Source: Astropecten irregularis
Lineage: Eukaryota; Echinodermata; Asteroidea; Paxillosida; Astropectinidae
Assembly: GCA_963971285.1 (NCBI GenBank)
Contig: OZ020254.1
Coordinates: 18,010,932-18,074,931, forward strand
Reading direction: 5' to 3'
Length of the DNA stretch: 64,000 bases
Position 1 is the stretch's first letter. Each line of letters opens with the position of its first letter. Below are positions 1-11,870 of the stretch, one piece after another. The position numbers were made by a program, and so were the translations under genes. The notes beneath the pieces were generated by a model, which made no database searches, was not told the DNA's origin, and saw only the letters and a program-made list of their open reading frames with translations.

Positions 1-1168
1 CACTAGTATACAGGAGCCTGCTGGAGTTTGGTTTCCAATCTCATTTGAGATCAAAAGTGAATACAAATGTGATTATTAGTAAACTCTGTGTGTACTCACT
101 CATTAAAAATTGGAACTTTTGCCAAGGCTGGGTACAGACTCTGTATACGTTGAATGGTGTCAATCTCTGTATCCAATATGGTCATGGAATGACCTTTTCC
201 CTAAAAGAAAAAACATATATTCCAAATTATAATCATCAAATAACTATTAATACGGGAAACTGGCTGAATCTAAAGTCATTGAAAAGAAGACCTCCTGAAT
301 ACCGTACAGGCACTCTACCAACTGAGCTATCCAGCCCAACGTTGGTGGCGACCCTAATAGTCAATTATCTTTGTTCGTTAGGCAGTGAGAGCCATGAAAC
401 CACACACATACCGCCATACCCCAAGGATCAGGAGGTCGCCGTTTCGAATCCCGCTCCAGTCAATTTTTCTTTATTCCAAATTATGTAAGTTTTTTTAAAG
501 TTTGTTTTCAATAAAGGATTTTGACTGGATCTTGAAACCAGACAAGTTATCATTTCACTATAAATTAATTTCATAACATGAATAGGACTAGAACTGGAAG
601 GTGACAGTTAATGTTTTGAAGTATATTGACGCCCCCGTGTATTAGATGTATTGTCTTACGTTACGTATACACTCATTCAGAATAGTGCTCGGCACTAATG
701 ACGTCACACGAGTGATTTGGCCAGCGCACACATGTACAAAATTCCCAGATGTCAGACAAACTTTTCATACATCCACACACGCACACCCACCACACATTTG
801 CACGGTTGCAATGTTTGTGTGAGATCCGGTGTGACGTCACAACATTTAGCATGCTATTTTAGCGCAAGTGCAGATAGAGCGCTATTACACTGTCAATGCT
901 ATTTAGTGGGACGCCACTAAAACGAACACCGCTACTTGGGTATACCGAACATCATCCTTGACTTCCAAAAATTGTGTACAATGTATAGGCCTGTTGAACA
1001 TTGTTCACCATGTTCACTATAACGAACGACCACCATAACGGACAATGTCGGTGTATCTTGCCATGTTCGTTATAGCGGCGTCCGATTGCATCTCTCATCC
1101 AAATAATGGACAATCACATTGCATTTCCTATATAAAGACCGGGTTTAATTGTTTAGAATTGATTGTAC
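1..1168. other. Left-edge non-coding sequence, probably IDUA intron 5
   Basis: No continuation of IDUA was found here, so the stretch is probably intron 5 running off the left edge. It holds a SINE copy (about 285-480) and a short TIR element (about 909-1083). The TIR element has GGACGCC-type ends: its left end reads GGACGCCACTAAAACGAAC and its right end GTTCGTTATAGCGGCGTCC, so the arms are complementary with few mismatches. A partial relative of it (ACTGAACATCATCCTTGG and later ATGAACGACCAG) lies near 19255-19350. Confidence 0.5.
285..480 (-). repeat. tRNA-derived SINE, composite copy
   Basis: On the minus strand it reads as a tRNA-like head with an A-box (TAGCTCAGTTGGTAGAG) in the canonical position, and a block of the same SINE family (rc of GTCAATTATCTTTGTTCG). 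A second tRNA-head fragment in the opposite orientation (TTTCGAATCCCGCTCCAGTC) ends the copy, so it is a rearranged or nested insertion. The 147-residue reading frame over it has no coding character. Confidence 0.75.
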
Positions 1169-4100
1169 CTTGTGATGGAAAGAGATGAAGTTGATGCGTA
1201 CACTCGTTTCTCCAGTGAAATAATTGGTACCATTTTCACAATGCTGCAGCAAGGCCCAACAAATTACAGAAAAAGAGGGAGCACGGCAACTAGCTGCGGG
1301 ACCTCCAAAACGAAGTTTAGGATCTGCAGCTTTCAGTCCTTCTGAACAAGCATCATAGTAGTTCAGAAACCCTGAAACATACCACATAAACACAATTAGA
1401 TTTCTAATATTGACTAAACACCTGAAGTACTTGTGAATATGATTAAATACACTGAAAAGTGAACAAAGAAAAGGGAAAAATTTACAGGGAGTGGGATATG
1501 AACCAGCGAGCCCAGGAATACCGTATCGGCACTCTACCACCTATCCTGCCCCCTATGTTGACGGTGTTCCTAATTAATAGGCTGATCTAATTGTCAATTA
1601 TCTTTGTTCGTTGGGAAGTCAGAAGCCATAAAACCACTCACATACCTCTATATCCCACGGATCATTTAAAATCATTAGCAAAGCTACAACCATGACAACC
1701 TGGGAAAAGATACATGGGGGATCAGTCAACGTTTCACGACTATTCACTTTTCAAAGACTTGAAATTAATCCAGTCTGTTTCCCTTGTGTTTATTGATGAT
1801 TAAACACACTTAGATGTCAACAAAGGGTAATGGATGTATGCATGGGATCATCAATCATTTTTTTTTGTGACAATGAGAACGTTGCATTCGGCAGCTGTCA
1901 ATGGTTTCCAGTTATTCTTTACAGCTTCACAAACACAAATTATCTATAAATTAGGATTGGTAGAACTTAAACTCTGATTGGATTCAACAGTTAATTATCA
2001 AACTTTTATCTCACCTTGTACAGTAAAGTTAAGATTATCAAAATCTTTGTGGTCGGGTTCATTCCATGATTCAAAGTTCCATGTGGAGACATATTCCAAG
2101 CCATATTTATCTGCAAACAAATTCACCATAATTGTACGAGTGTACATATCTTGCAACATTGATGCTTTCTCGCAAGCAAATCTTTTCTTGATTCTTCCAC
2201 TACTTGCTCAAAAATGTTCGGGATCTGCACATGAGTCAAATAACCATAAATACAATTCCATTCTTGTTTGCAATATTTGAATAAACTTCAAGCGTTGTAT
2301 TTATAGACAACTTTGTTGTCTATAAATACTATAAATACTATGTTCCGATTACTGTAACTCTTTCGGATGGGTGTTCTCAACAATACTAGTCCAGTGTTTG
2401 TACACAGTGCTGCATACTGACTGAAATGTCAATTTATAAACCTGTAGTCCACTTCAGAACAAACCAAAAACTAAAACAGAAATGTTCACAGATTAACTAT
2501 AACTTACAGGGTATAAAGACGGTAATGGTAGAAACATACTGTGAAAATGTTTCTGCCTGAAATGCTGAATTTATCCATAAAAGAGTAAAACCAAACACCA
2601 AAACACTTGAGACAGATATTCCCACTCAATTTGGCATAACAATTGAAACGGTTTTTCGTCATTTTCTACTGTTTCCAATGATCAATTGAGCTGAAAATTG
2701 TTGCATGACTAATCAAATTATGAGCAAAAACCTGCCAATGCTCTGTCCTCTTTATTAATGCTGTACATGCCCTTTAATCTCTATGTTTTTTAGTAGTAGT
2801 TGGGTATTTTTTACTTAGTCCTAGTAATGATGATGGCACATACCTATGTATCTTTTAGCCAATGTAGTGACCATATCCCTCCATGCATATACTTGTTTAG
2901 AATCCTCAAAATCGGTAAACCAGTTCGAAGGGTTTCCCATAATCTCAAAACCCGGTCGAAGTCCACTGCGCCATATCTGGTCAATCAGTTGATCCAATAG
3001 GGTAAAGTCAAGACCAGTTACTCCGTTAGTGATCTTTCCACTGTAAAAAATAAACCAAGCACAAAGATTGAGTCCATCAAGTGCAGAATGTGAAATGCAG
3101 CTGGTGACTTAATTAAATGAGGTCTGCTGAGACTCAAGCAACTTATGTTAATTTGATCATCAAATAACCACTTGTAGCGGAAACGGACTGGATTAATTTG
3201 AAGTGATGTCATAAAAGAGTGAACAACGTAAATTTGACTGGAGCGGGATTCAAACCAGTGACAACCAGAATACTGTACTGGCACTCTATCAACTGAGCTA
3301 TCCAGCTCTATGCTAATAGTCAATTAGTTTGTTTTGCAGTCAGAAGCCATGAAACCACTCACATATTGCTACTGCATATTCCAGTTATTCCCAAGGGTCA
3401 TTAAGATACGTGAAGTTAATTGAGTATTAAATCTTGACCTAGCAACATGACAACAGGTCAACACGGATCATGTCAGATAACTAGACTTAACCCAAGCCTC
3501 ATCATTAACTTGACAATTCAATTTATAAAGGTACAGTCATAACTAGGATGCATCTACTCACACACAATAACCATTAATTACCAGTATGTATTCACATTAC
3601 CATTATGAAATTAAAGGGCTACAAAAGCACAAACTCTGTCCAGCTTAGCACCTTCGATACGGTATTCTAGAGATCGTTGGTTCAAATCCCGCTCCAGTGA
3701 TTTTTTGGGGATTAACTTTTTTCAACAACATAAGAAGTTAACTACTGGTAATAACTTTCTTGCATATACAAACCTGACTTGGATAAGATCGAGCAGCCAG
3801 TGTAAACGGACTTGCTGTATACCACCGTGAGGCACAGATCCGATCAGAATCAGATTCTGGATTTCTGATTCACTCAGGAAATACTCAGAGGATTTCTGAT
3901 GAGGAAGGGGAGGGCTGAAAATAAAAAAGAAATAAGAGGATATGTCGCACTGTGAAAACATAAGCTCTATTGGTGCTGTCTTTTTGCCAATGATGATATA
4001 TTTTTTTTAAAGAGAACTACGTACATCACAACATTACAACAAACATACCACAGTTTACAACACATGGTTTTTCCTGTGGCAAGTGTGGTATCCTGAATAC

Positions 4101-4918
4101 CACAATAGTACTGTACACAACAATGTGGTTTGTGGGGGAAATGTGTGGTTTATGATCCAGTTCCCTGTGGAGACTGTGGTAATGTGTGGTAAGCAGCTCT
4201 TATCTTGTGTGGTTGGTGCAGATGAGGGTAAGGGTTAATATCCAGTCCCCCTGTGGAGACTGTGGTAATGTGTGGTAAGCAGCTCTTATCTTGTGTGGTT
4301 GGTGCAGAGGGTAAGGGTTGACATTCAGGAGCTTATTACTTTTTACAGTAAACCTTTGATTATCCTCAGGTAACTAGGAAGTAAACAATTTACCAAAACA
4401 GGAGCGGATCCAGGATTTTCCAAAAATGGGGAGCTGGAAATAAAATTTGGCAATTCAATAGCAACAAATGCATTTCGGGGCTATCAAAGAGCTAATTTTG
4501 TCTCCCCATCTTTTTTCCTTCTCTTTTTGAGTCTTCCTCCCTCCCTATACATTGTTTTTCCTCTTTCTTTCTTTTTTTCTTTTTCTTTCTTTTCTTTTTT
4601 TTTTGGCTGGAAGAAAAAGGGGTAGGGGGCCCCCCACGCCCCCTGGATCCGCCCCTGCAAAAGCTGAACCCAGTATAGAGAGTGTGTTAATATGTTTGTC
4701 ATGGTAACTCAACCATCCCGGCTCAGCAAGAATGAAATCAAGTTATCAACATATTAACCATAATATACCTACCAGAATCCAGTACTCGCCCAGAAATTAT
4801 TTAGCTCAGCTATGGAAACATTTGTCTGCACCGAAAATCTATGTTTGGGGCTTGACGATACTACTCCGGCCAGCAGGATGAACATGAATAACTTGACAGG
4901 AACAAATTTCATCTCCAT
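1169..4918 (-). CDS. IDUA: Alpha-L-iduronidase, exons 1-5 (3' part outside window)
   Basis: Lysosomal glycosidase of family GH39 that removes terminal iduronic acid from dermatan and heparan sulfate. Exons on the minus strand: 4918-4773, 3914-3774, 3040-2844, 2110-2015 and 1371-1169. All have GT-AG borders and join in frame to 261 codons. The start is the ATG at 4918 (a second Met follows two codons later). It opens a hydrophobic signal peptide ([15 protein letters not shown]). Family landmarks in order are FWASTGFCPPLPH across the exon 1/2 junction, [55 protein letters not shown] and GTNYFTGE. The Glu of NEPD corresponds to the acid/base of human IDUA (Glu182). The nucleophile Glu lies in a later exon left of the window. 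NFT after the NEPD region is an N-glycosylation sequon. Donor sites of exons 1 and 5 (GTAGGT, GTACAA) are ordinary to weak. Introns contain SINEs. The identity is firm and the exon borders are hand-derived. Confidence 0.93.
1440..1800 (-). repeat. tRNA-derived SINE (IDUA intron 4)
   Basis: Degenerate copy of the family seen at 285, 3195, 8630, 11800, 14670 and 16025. A tRNA-like head (rc of GGAGTGGGATATGAACCAG) is followed by the family block containing GTCAATTATCTTTGTTCG and GAAGCCATAAAACCACTCACATA. Fragments of the SINE tail (CCAGTCTGTTTCCCTTGTG) lie near 1770 in the opposite sense. It sits between IDUA exons 4 and 5. Confidence 0.7.
2440..2640 (+). repeat. Fragment of ~400-bp dispersed repeat
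   Basis: Matches the 5' half of the dispersed repeat best seen at 35125-35640: the modules ACAGAAATGTTCACAGATT, ACTTACAGGGTATAAAGA and CTGAAATGCTGAATTTATCC occur in the same order. It lies in IDUA intron 3. Confidence 0.6.
3195..3415 (-). repeat. tRNA-derived SINE (IDUA intron 2)
   Basis: On the minus strand the A-box-like TAGCTCAGTTGATAGAG and the B-box-like GGTTTGAATCCCGCTCCAG are spaced as in a tRNA. The family block with GAAGCCATGAAACCACTCACATA follows on the plus strand. A separate plus-strand fragment (GGTTCAAATCCCGCTCCAG, about 3640-3705) lies just downstream. Confidence 0.8.
4162..4325 (+). repeat. Tandem duplication of an ~82-bp segment
   Basis: Two adjacent, nearly identical copies start with CCCTGTGGAGACTGTGG and end with GGTAAGGGTT. 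They differ by a few bases (GCAGATGAGGG against GCAGAGGG). The surrounding sequence is rich in TGTGGT. It lies in IDUA intron 1. Confidence 0.75.
4399..4657. mobile_element. hAT-like MITE (IDUA intron 1)
   Basis: The ends are inverted: CAGGAGCGGATCCAGGATTT on the left and CCCCCTGGATCCGCCCCTG on the right. CAGGGGCGGATCCAG is a common terminus of hAT-type MITEs. The interior has a long pyrimidine run (about 4500-4610). Flanks share CAAAA but no clean 8-bp duplication, so the insertion is old or edited. No coding sequence. Confidence 0.65.
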
Positions 4919-5980
4919 ACTGTACTACAGTATACAGTCTTCCCTATTCCTATAATAAAAAAGTGTGAAAATAGGAAAGGAAATGTTATTCAAGTGTCAG
5001 TAATATAAGGCAAAAGAATAAACATGAAAAGAAATTGAACAAAGAATGTATATATCCTGTACTAGTTTAGTGTATCGTACAACCGCGGCAAGTATCGTAG
5101 CGTAGGCCTTGCTTCTAAATTTCTTACTCTGGTGGTTGTCACTGGCAATTCATTAAATGTAAAAATATGTTGTCACACACAATGATTTTGAGCCTAAAAA
5201 ATGTACTAGTCGAAGCAAAATAATGACTTTTGTGTACCAAAACTCCCCCCCCCCCTGGCCTTAGTGTATTTTACGCCACCCATATTTCAGTATTTAAATT
5301 TGGGTAAGAAACTGGGGTTTTTGTTCACTGAAATATTGCCGAAATTTTAGGGTTTACAGGACCCATGAATAAATTTGCTTTAACTTCAAGTAACAAATCT
5401 CATTTTGGAACAGAAGAAGCTAAATAAATACTGAAAATAATAATATGGGTGATGTGACACTAGGCCTAACCCCTCTTTGAAATGTGTAGGTTTTATTCAC
5501 CATTGAAACGTGTGGGTTTGTTTTCCCCATTGAAACGTGCGGGTTCGTTTGTATCACCGGCCGGCCCCATTGAAAGTTGAAAAACGTGTGGGTTGAGCTT
5601 CATTATTTATGTCTTAAAAATCTCCGTCAGCGACCCACAAACTGCACTGCCACATGGTTCTAGGTTGTGTACAAACCTCAGGAACCCCCAAATGAAGAAG
5701 AATAACTTCAAGGAGTTATGACTTACCATCCGAAAGTGGAAGTAGGCGCAGGCTATTCAACACTCAACTACAAATCGCGATATTCACATTTGATTTATAA
5801 ACATTCAAAGTTCAAAGTTCAATGACATTACGAGGGTCTAGCTAGCTGGTATCGCGCTTTTTATTACATGTTCTAATCCTGACGTACGTACGTACACCAA
5901 CGGAACTTTATTTACATGGTCCGCTATCGCTGATGAATTGAATTTTGTTCCTCGTCGTATGTGTCTTTTTATTATGGAAA
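4919..5980. promoter_or_regulatory. IDUA/BORCS7 divergent intergenic region
   Basis: The 1.06-kb gap between the divergently oriented start codons of IDUA and BORCS7 presumably holds both promoters. I see no clear TATA box. The stretch contains an internally deleted TIR element (5249-5472). Both genes serve lysosomes (a hydrolase and a lysosome-positioning subunit). A shared promoter is inference from the layout only. Confidence 0.45.
5249..5472 (-). mobile_element. Short TIR element, deletion relative of 17258-17897
   Basis: The left end (GGCCTTAGTGTATTTTACG, ACCCATATTTCAGTATTTAA) is complementary to the right end (GTATTTATTTAGCTTC-type sequence on the opposite strand, ending TAGGCCTAACCCC). 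Its interior, read on the minus strand, matches the left arm of the 640-bp element at 17258-17897 almost word for word (GTTCCAAAATGAGATTTG, CATGGGTCCTGTAAACCC, TTCGGCAATATT). It is therefore an internally deleted copy of the same family. Confidence 0.75.
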
Positions 5981-8900
5981 ATGAGTTACGATCCAGTACT
6001 ACGACACTTCATGGTCACCTCTGCTAGATCCGGCCAATCGGTGCAACAACAGGCTCAGGATATGGATCCCAGATTACCGATGAAACTGCAGGAAAATGTC
6101 GCCGAGTTGGGAGGTCTTGCAAAGCAGATTCTTCGCGGCTCGAAGTCTAACGAGGTCGGAACCCGGATCATTCATAGGCCTAGTTCATACTTCACTAAAA
6201 ATAGCTCAGCCTTCTTTCTAGTTTAGGCCTACATAGGCTACTTTATAGATACATGTGTTACCGTTAGAGGGCTCCTCTGTGAGTTCACGGAGGTATGGTG
6301 TTCCCAACCTGCCATTTCGGCATCTCGCATCTCACATCTCGATCCCCTCTCTCAGATTGCATCTCCCGGTTCTCCCCTCTTGCATCTTCAATCTTGCAAT
6401 TGCATCTTGCATCTCGCATCTCACACTATGACAGTCACATCTTGTAAAATCTTGCATCTTCCCCCTCCTTGCATCTCACATTCTTGTAATATCTTGCATC
6501 ATCTCACATCTCCACTCTTGCATCTCCCCACTCGCATCTCGCATCTGGTATCTTGTTTCTACTAGCATCTCCCCTCTTGCATCTCCCCACTCGCATCTTG
6601 CATCTGGTATCTTGTTTCTACTAGCATCTCCCCTCTTGCATCTTCCCACTCGCATCTCACAACTGGTATCTTCCCTCTCGTATCTCACATCTGGTATCTC
6701 ACATCTCCACTCTCGCATCTCACATCTAGTATCCTGCATCTCGCATCTCCCCTCTTGCATCTTCCCTCTCGCATCTCACATCTGGTATCTTGCATCTCAC
6801 ATCTCACATCTCTCATCTGGTATCTTGCATCTCGCATCTCCACTCTCCCATCTCACATCTGGTATCTTCCCTCTCACATCTCACATCTCACATCTGGTAT
6901 CTCGCATCTCCACTCTCCCATCTCACATCTGGTATCTTGCATCTCGCATCTCCCCTCTTGCATCTTCCCTCTCGCATCTCACATCTCACATCTCACATCT
7001 GGTATCTCGCATCTCGCATCTCCACTCTCGCATCTCACATCTGGTATCTTGCATCTTGCATCTCCACTCTCGCATCTCACATCTGGTATCTTGCATCTTG
7101 CATCTCACATCTCACATCTGGTATCTTGCATCTCGCATCTCTCCTCTTGCATCTCCACTCTCGCATCTCACATCTGGTATCTTCCCTCTCGCATCTCAAA
7201 TCTGGTATATTGCATCTTGCATCTCACATCTCACATATGGTATCTTGCATCTCGCATCTCCACTCTCGCATCTCGCATCTCGTATCTTGCATCTTGCATC
7301 TCCCCTTTTGCATCTCCCCTCTCGCATCTCATATCTGGTATCTTGCATCTCACATCTGGTATCTTGCAGCTCGCATCTCCCCTCTTGCATCTTCCCTCTC
7401 GCATCTCGCATCTCACGTCTGGTATCTTCCCTCTCGCATCTCACATCTCACATCTGGTATCTTGCATCTCCCCTCTCCTATCTCACATCTGGTATCTTGC
7501 ATCTCGCATCTCCCCTCTCCCATCTCACATCTCCCCTCTCCTATCTCACATCTGGTATCTTGCATCTTGCATCTCCCCTTTTGCATCTCACACCTCGCAT
7601 CTAGCATCTAGCATCTCCCATCAAGGCATCTACCATCTATCTTGCATCTCACAAATCTCGCAGTTGATTTGTCAAGTTTGCAAAGTGCGTTGGCTGTGCT
7701 TTGTTGTATCAAATTACGAGTTCACATCAATTGCAAGATACAAATTCAGAACGTGAGATGCAAGATGTGTGATGCGATCAAGATGGCAGGTCTAGAACAC
7801 CATATGGAGGAGCCTTCTTTTTAGTTCCAGTTCTATCTAGTTCTAGAAGTAATCATGTCTATGAAAGGCCAGTCTTTATTTTGTGTGAAAACTTTGCAAA
7901 AGAAAATTTTTGCAGGGAACAACACCCAGTTATGGGGCATATTTGTAGTGCAGCACATGGGCCAATTAAATGAGTCGTCTGTTGGCCGCTTGCTGGGGGC
8001 GCTGTTTTGAAATAATAACGTTCTACCTTCCTACTGCCTCTCTATCATGTGACTGATTCTCTTTTCCAACTGCAGAATTTGATCCAAGCTGCCCGTAACC
8101 TAGCTACACAAGAAAGCTGCATTGACAATACTGCCCATGTAAGTTGAAATGACTCATTTTGTTATTAACTGATTTCATGAATATTTATGAACTTAGTATC
8201 ACCATATCAGTTGTCCTGATTAAAAGTATATTACATTTATTGTCCTGAACTGTATACCGTAATTCTAGGGTTTGTTTTTAAGTTTGGCCTACCCCCCAAG
8301 AGAATGATGGTGCTTGAGTCCTAGAGCGAGATAATTATTTAGGCAATTTTGCAAATAGTGCGCCACCAAGTGTTTGCAACATGTTGGCCAATCACAATGC
8401 ATTGAATGCAATTCCGCGCATTGTGATTGGCCAACGCATTGCCAACTCTTGGTGTCGCACTATTTGGAATCGCCCGTATTATTATTGATATACATCCCCG
8501 TGAATGGGGCCATTGAACTAATTTTATTCAAATGTTTGGTTTGCTCACAGAATTTGAAGAAGATGAGTCTTATGGTATCCCAGCTACAGTTTCAGTGAGT
8601 ATTTCATAATCTTTATGACCAAATCATCAAATAACCACAAGCAGACAAGGGAAACTGACCGGTTCATTTTTAAGTCATTGAAAAGTGAATTAAGACAAAT
8701 TGACTGGAGTTGGATTCGAACCAGTGACCTCCAGAATATTGTACCGATGCTCTTACCAACTGTGTTGGTGGTGTCCCTAGTAGTCAATTATCTCTGTTCG
8801 TTTGGCAGTGGTCAGAAGCCATGAAACCACTCACATACCGCTATATCCCAAGGATCCTTTAAGATACTGGCAGCATTAGCCTTGCTGCAACCTGAGAAAC

Positions 8901-9438
8901 AGTACATGAATAATAATACTTTTCATTTTCTTGTCTGTTGTTATTAAGCTTTTCAATATTGAATATAACATTAATTCAGTAGATTTACCTTTCTCTTTTT
9001 GTCTTTGCAGGGCTGAAGCTATTGAAAGAAGGTATGTTTCACTTCGAATTATAATCCATGTACTTTTTGGCTTAATAGTTTCTACATTGTACTCAAAATC
9101 TAAGCAAGAAGCTCAAATAAGTAACTTGTTCAAATTATATTGTATAAGTGTTTCCAAGATTATTCTGAAGTAAAATTAATGTGTCCCAAGGAACTCTGAA
9201 AAACATGTGTAACAGGATATTTGGTTTATAACTAGTGTGTCTGGGTTAACATTATTACTGTAATTACCGTGATGATGCCTTTGCCTTGTAGTATGGTTCA
9301 AGGTGGTTGACTAGGCATTTAATTAAAGCTAGCATGACAGTAGTTCATAATAGTAAACAAAGTATTACTGGTACATTTTTCCACAGCTTGGAAGTAATGG
9401 ACACATTGCAGGATCAACTGCAGACTCTTCAGAGGTGA
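5981..9438 (+). CDS. BORCS7: BORC complex subunit 7 (BORCS7/diaskedin), 5 exons
   Basis: Small coiled-coil subunit of BORC, the lysosome-surface complex that recruits ARL8 and drives lysosomes outward along microtubules. Exons: 5981-6154, 8076-8138, 8551-8594, 9011-9031 and 9387-9438. They join in frame to 117 residues plus TGA; human BORCS7 is about 105 residues. Shared landmarks in order are RSGQSV, LAKQILRGSKSNE, QAARNLATQE, LKKMSLMVSQLQFQ and a C-terminal LQDQLQTLQ. The exon 1 donor (GAG|GTCGGA) is weak, but the join gives exactly the family sequence. I chose ATG 5981 because it is the first in-frame ATG and has A at -3; ATG 6011 is an alternative closer to the human N-terminus. Intron 1 holds the fold-back minisatellite element, and intron 3 a SINE. 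A poly(A) signal AATAAA is at 10306. Confidence 0.9.
6269..7815. mobile_element. Fold-back-type element with minisatellite interior
   Basis: The ends are inverted. The left end reads GGCTCCTC, then TATGGTGTTC and ACCTGCCAT. The right end (7785-7815) reads the reverse complement in the same order: ATGGCAGGT, GAACACCATA, GAGGAGCC. The left copy has a short insertion between the first two blocks. Everything between is a CATCT-based minisatellite. No clear target duplication was found. The element occupies most of BORCS7 intron 1. Confidence 0.6.
6325..7640 (+). repeat. CATCT-based minisatellite
   Basis: About 1.3 kb built from decamer-like words (CTCGCATCT, CTCACATCT, CATCTGGTAT, CTTGCATCT, CTCCCCTCT) in a loose higher-order pattern of roughly 40-75 bp. 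It stays open in all three plus frames and several minus frames because it contains few stop-like words, so none of those frames is a gene. A short inverted remnant (GAGATGCAAGATGTGTGATG) lies at 7755-7774. Confidence 0.9.
8340..8475. mobile_element. Palindromic MITE (BORCS7 intron 2)
   Basis: The arms are near-perfect inverted copies: GCAAATAGTGCGCCACCAAG and TTGGCCAATCACAATGC on the left, and GCATTGTGATTGGCCAA and CTTGGTGTCGCACTATTTGG on the right. The spacer is short. No open frame. Confidence 0.7.
8625..8935 (-). repeat. tRNA-derived SINE (BORCS7 intron 3)
   Basis: This is the most complete copy. On the minus strand it has a 5' block (rc of GAAGCCATGAAACCACTCACATACC), then a tRNA-like head with the B-box region rc of TTGGATTCGAACCAG, then a tail (rc of AAATAACCACAAGCAGACAAG). 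The tail matches the SINE ends at 12005-12050. Not a functional tRNA gene, because the acceptor and anticodon arms do not pair. Confidence 0.8.
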
Positions 9439-9751
9439 TAAAAGGCCAAGTTGATGTCTAATGTGACAGCAAATACTGTCAACTATAGCTCTGCCGTCAG
9501 TTACAAAGTGATCAAGGCAGCCTTATGGTCATGTGCATACAGATGCTACCCTTCAGAGGATCTGCATGTTGTATGTGTAACCTCACTGAGATTTTTTAAA
9601 CAACTTGAGTCTAAAAGAGTCAAATGGTGGTTGCTCTAGGTGGATTTAAGTTGGTTGTTGACTAACTTTGAGAGATACCATGCAGACAAATTGCAAGCCC
9701 AGTATATCATAAGAAAGATTTGAGGCTTTGCATGGTGACAATTGTTACGTG

Positions 9752-9920
9752 GATCGGTTTGCGGAAACACCATGTAATAATCGTTTGTACTTTCGCACTT
9801 CTATATCGTTAGCACTTCTATATTGTTCGCACTTCTCGGGGCCTAATTGCGAGAAGTGCGAACGATATAGAAGTGCAAAAGTACGAACGATTATTACGTG
9901 GTGTTTCCGCAAACCGATTC
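9752..9920. mobile_element. Palindromic MITE downstream of BORCS7
   Basis: Long inverted arms: the left arm has ATCGGTTTGCGGAAACACCA and the right arm ends with TGGTGTTTCCGCAAACCGAT. Inside, CACTTCTATATCGTT is repeated on the left and answered by AACGATATAGAAGTG on the right. It falls in the presumed BORCS7 3' untranslated region. Confidence 0.8.
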
Positions 9921-11870
9921 ACATAACAGTATATCATAGTAAATAATTCTTGTGTCAGAAATATTATGAGAGCATGTCCATGTAGAATGCATTGTTACAT
10001 ATCTTTTAATAGCTGAAGTGCTAATGTGCAGTTGAGTTGTTTGAAAGAAGTTAATTGTTCAAAGTTGTCGTGTTAAAAATGTATTATACGATCCACTGAA
10101 ATTTGTGCAATATGTTTATCATTCATTATGCTTGCTGATAACAAATTCCAAAAGCTTAAAAATTCTTTCAAACCAATGAAAATAAGTTAATAATCAAGCT
10201 TTCTCAACACATTGACCCATAATATAAATGCATGTACATGTAGTATTAGCGATCTCACATTTCTATTAAAGGTGGAATAGACATAAATACAAGAGAGAAT
10301 TATGAAATAAAAATAAGAGATTGAACAATTTTGAAACAAGTGATTTCATTTGTGGAGTGTGTTTATTACAGAAGCCTTGGTTTCCACTTAAAGTATAAAA
10401 AATCCCCATCCCACATTCCCATTAATTTACATTGTTTGCATTTGTATCAATAGCAAAGAAAACTAAATTTGCATTAAATCCCAAGAACAGAGCAGGAACA
10501 GTAAAAAATGACAAGTTTCACTTGAATAACATTTTTCTTTTCAAATTTCTTAATTTCTGACTGATGTACATACATGTACATATTTATGAAGTATCTTCCA
10601 CTTTGCCTTTCTGCATTGGTCATTTTAGAAACTACATGTGCATTTGTTCCTTTTAGTTCAAAAAGACCATTCCCATTATTGAACAATTTACAATGTTGTA
10701 CGTACTCCAGTACTTTCCGTTTCAAACCCAGGTCTCAAATTAAGTGTATACTGGTACTTTCAAACCCTTTTGTTTGGAGAGATGGGCACGGTTGTTGTTT
10801 TAATAATAGCCCGAGTCTATAGATAGCCTATAGATGCAAAAGGTTGATACAACTCAATAATGTCCGTGTTAAACTTCATATCACAGGTGGGCAAAGACTT
10901 GTAGGTTGTGCATTACTTTTGCTTTTTTATCATATTTGAGTGTACCAGTAGTAAATTCACATTAAGAGTTGTATCTTGCACAGCACGAAACTTGAAACAG
11001 TGCCTTCCCTGTCTTACACTGGTTTTGTCGTCTACAATTCCCACTAAAATAAAACCAAGAAATTCCTTGAGCTATTCCAAAAAAACCCTAATAATACACA
11101 TGAGCTTTTTCAATGCACTTGCATTCAAATTGGTTAACCCCCCAAAATGTCTTTTTTTTCGAATATCTACGTTGAATTTGAAACCTGACAAATCTAAATC
11201 AAATCTATTAAACTAAGTCTAATGAAAAAATATAAAAGCTGAATTTTATGCAAAGTTTTCAACTTGCATTTGCACGATTAACTGACCAAGCAATATCCAA
11301 AACCGCTGATTGTTTCAGGCAAAAAATAGCCAAACAAAAGTAGTGCTGTGAATTTGGAGTAATGAACGACAAACATTTTTCTTGACATTTATTTAAAAAT
11401 GTGAGTTGGGGCTAACATATAAAACTCAATTTCACTGGCAAGGAGAACTTCAAACTTCCAAATAGACGGAGTATAATTCAGCACATGACAATGTAATGCA
11501 TAATAACAAAATCAATTTTTTTAGCAATTCATTTTTGTACAATTTGAGAACAAAATATGGAAAAAGAAGAAAAACGTTGTTTACAGTAAGGTTGCTCAAA
11601 ATCAAAAAAGTCATTTCAATATTAAAAGGTTAATATCCTCCAGTGTGCTTAACTTGTATCAACTAAGAATTGATCCCAACATGAAGTACTTAGTGTTTGT
11701 AGATAGCTATCGTTTGATTTTAACAAAGCAAATAGAGGGTTTTTAAATGGCCATTCACAATTTTGTCTTACCGCAAATGATAATCAGGATTTTTTTTTAA
11801 TTATAAAAAAGCCCACAAAAGATTCATGAATCACAAAGCTATCTGAACTTAATGTCGTTGAAAAGTGAAC

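Noticed and set aside
6612-7756. Three overlapping open frames of 273-333 codons in the plus strand
   Set aside because: They are the three readings of a CATCT-type minisatellite inside BORCS7 intron 1; composition, not coding.
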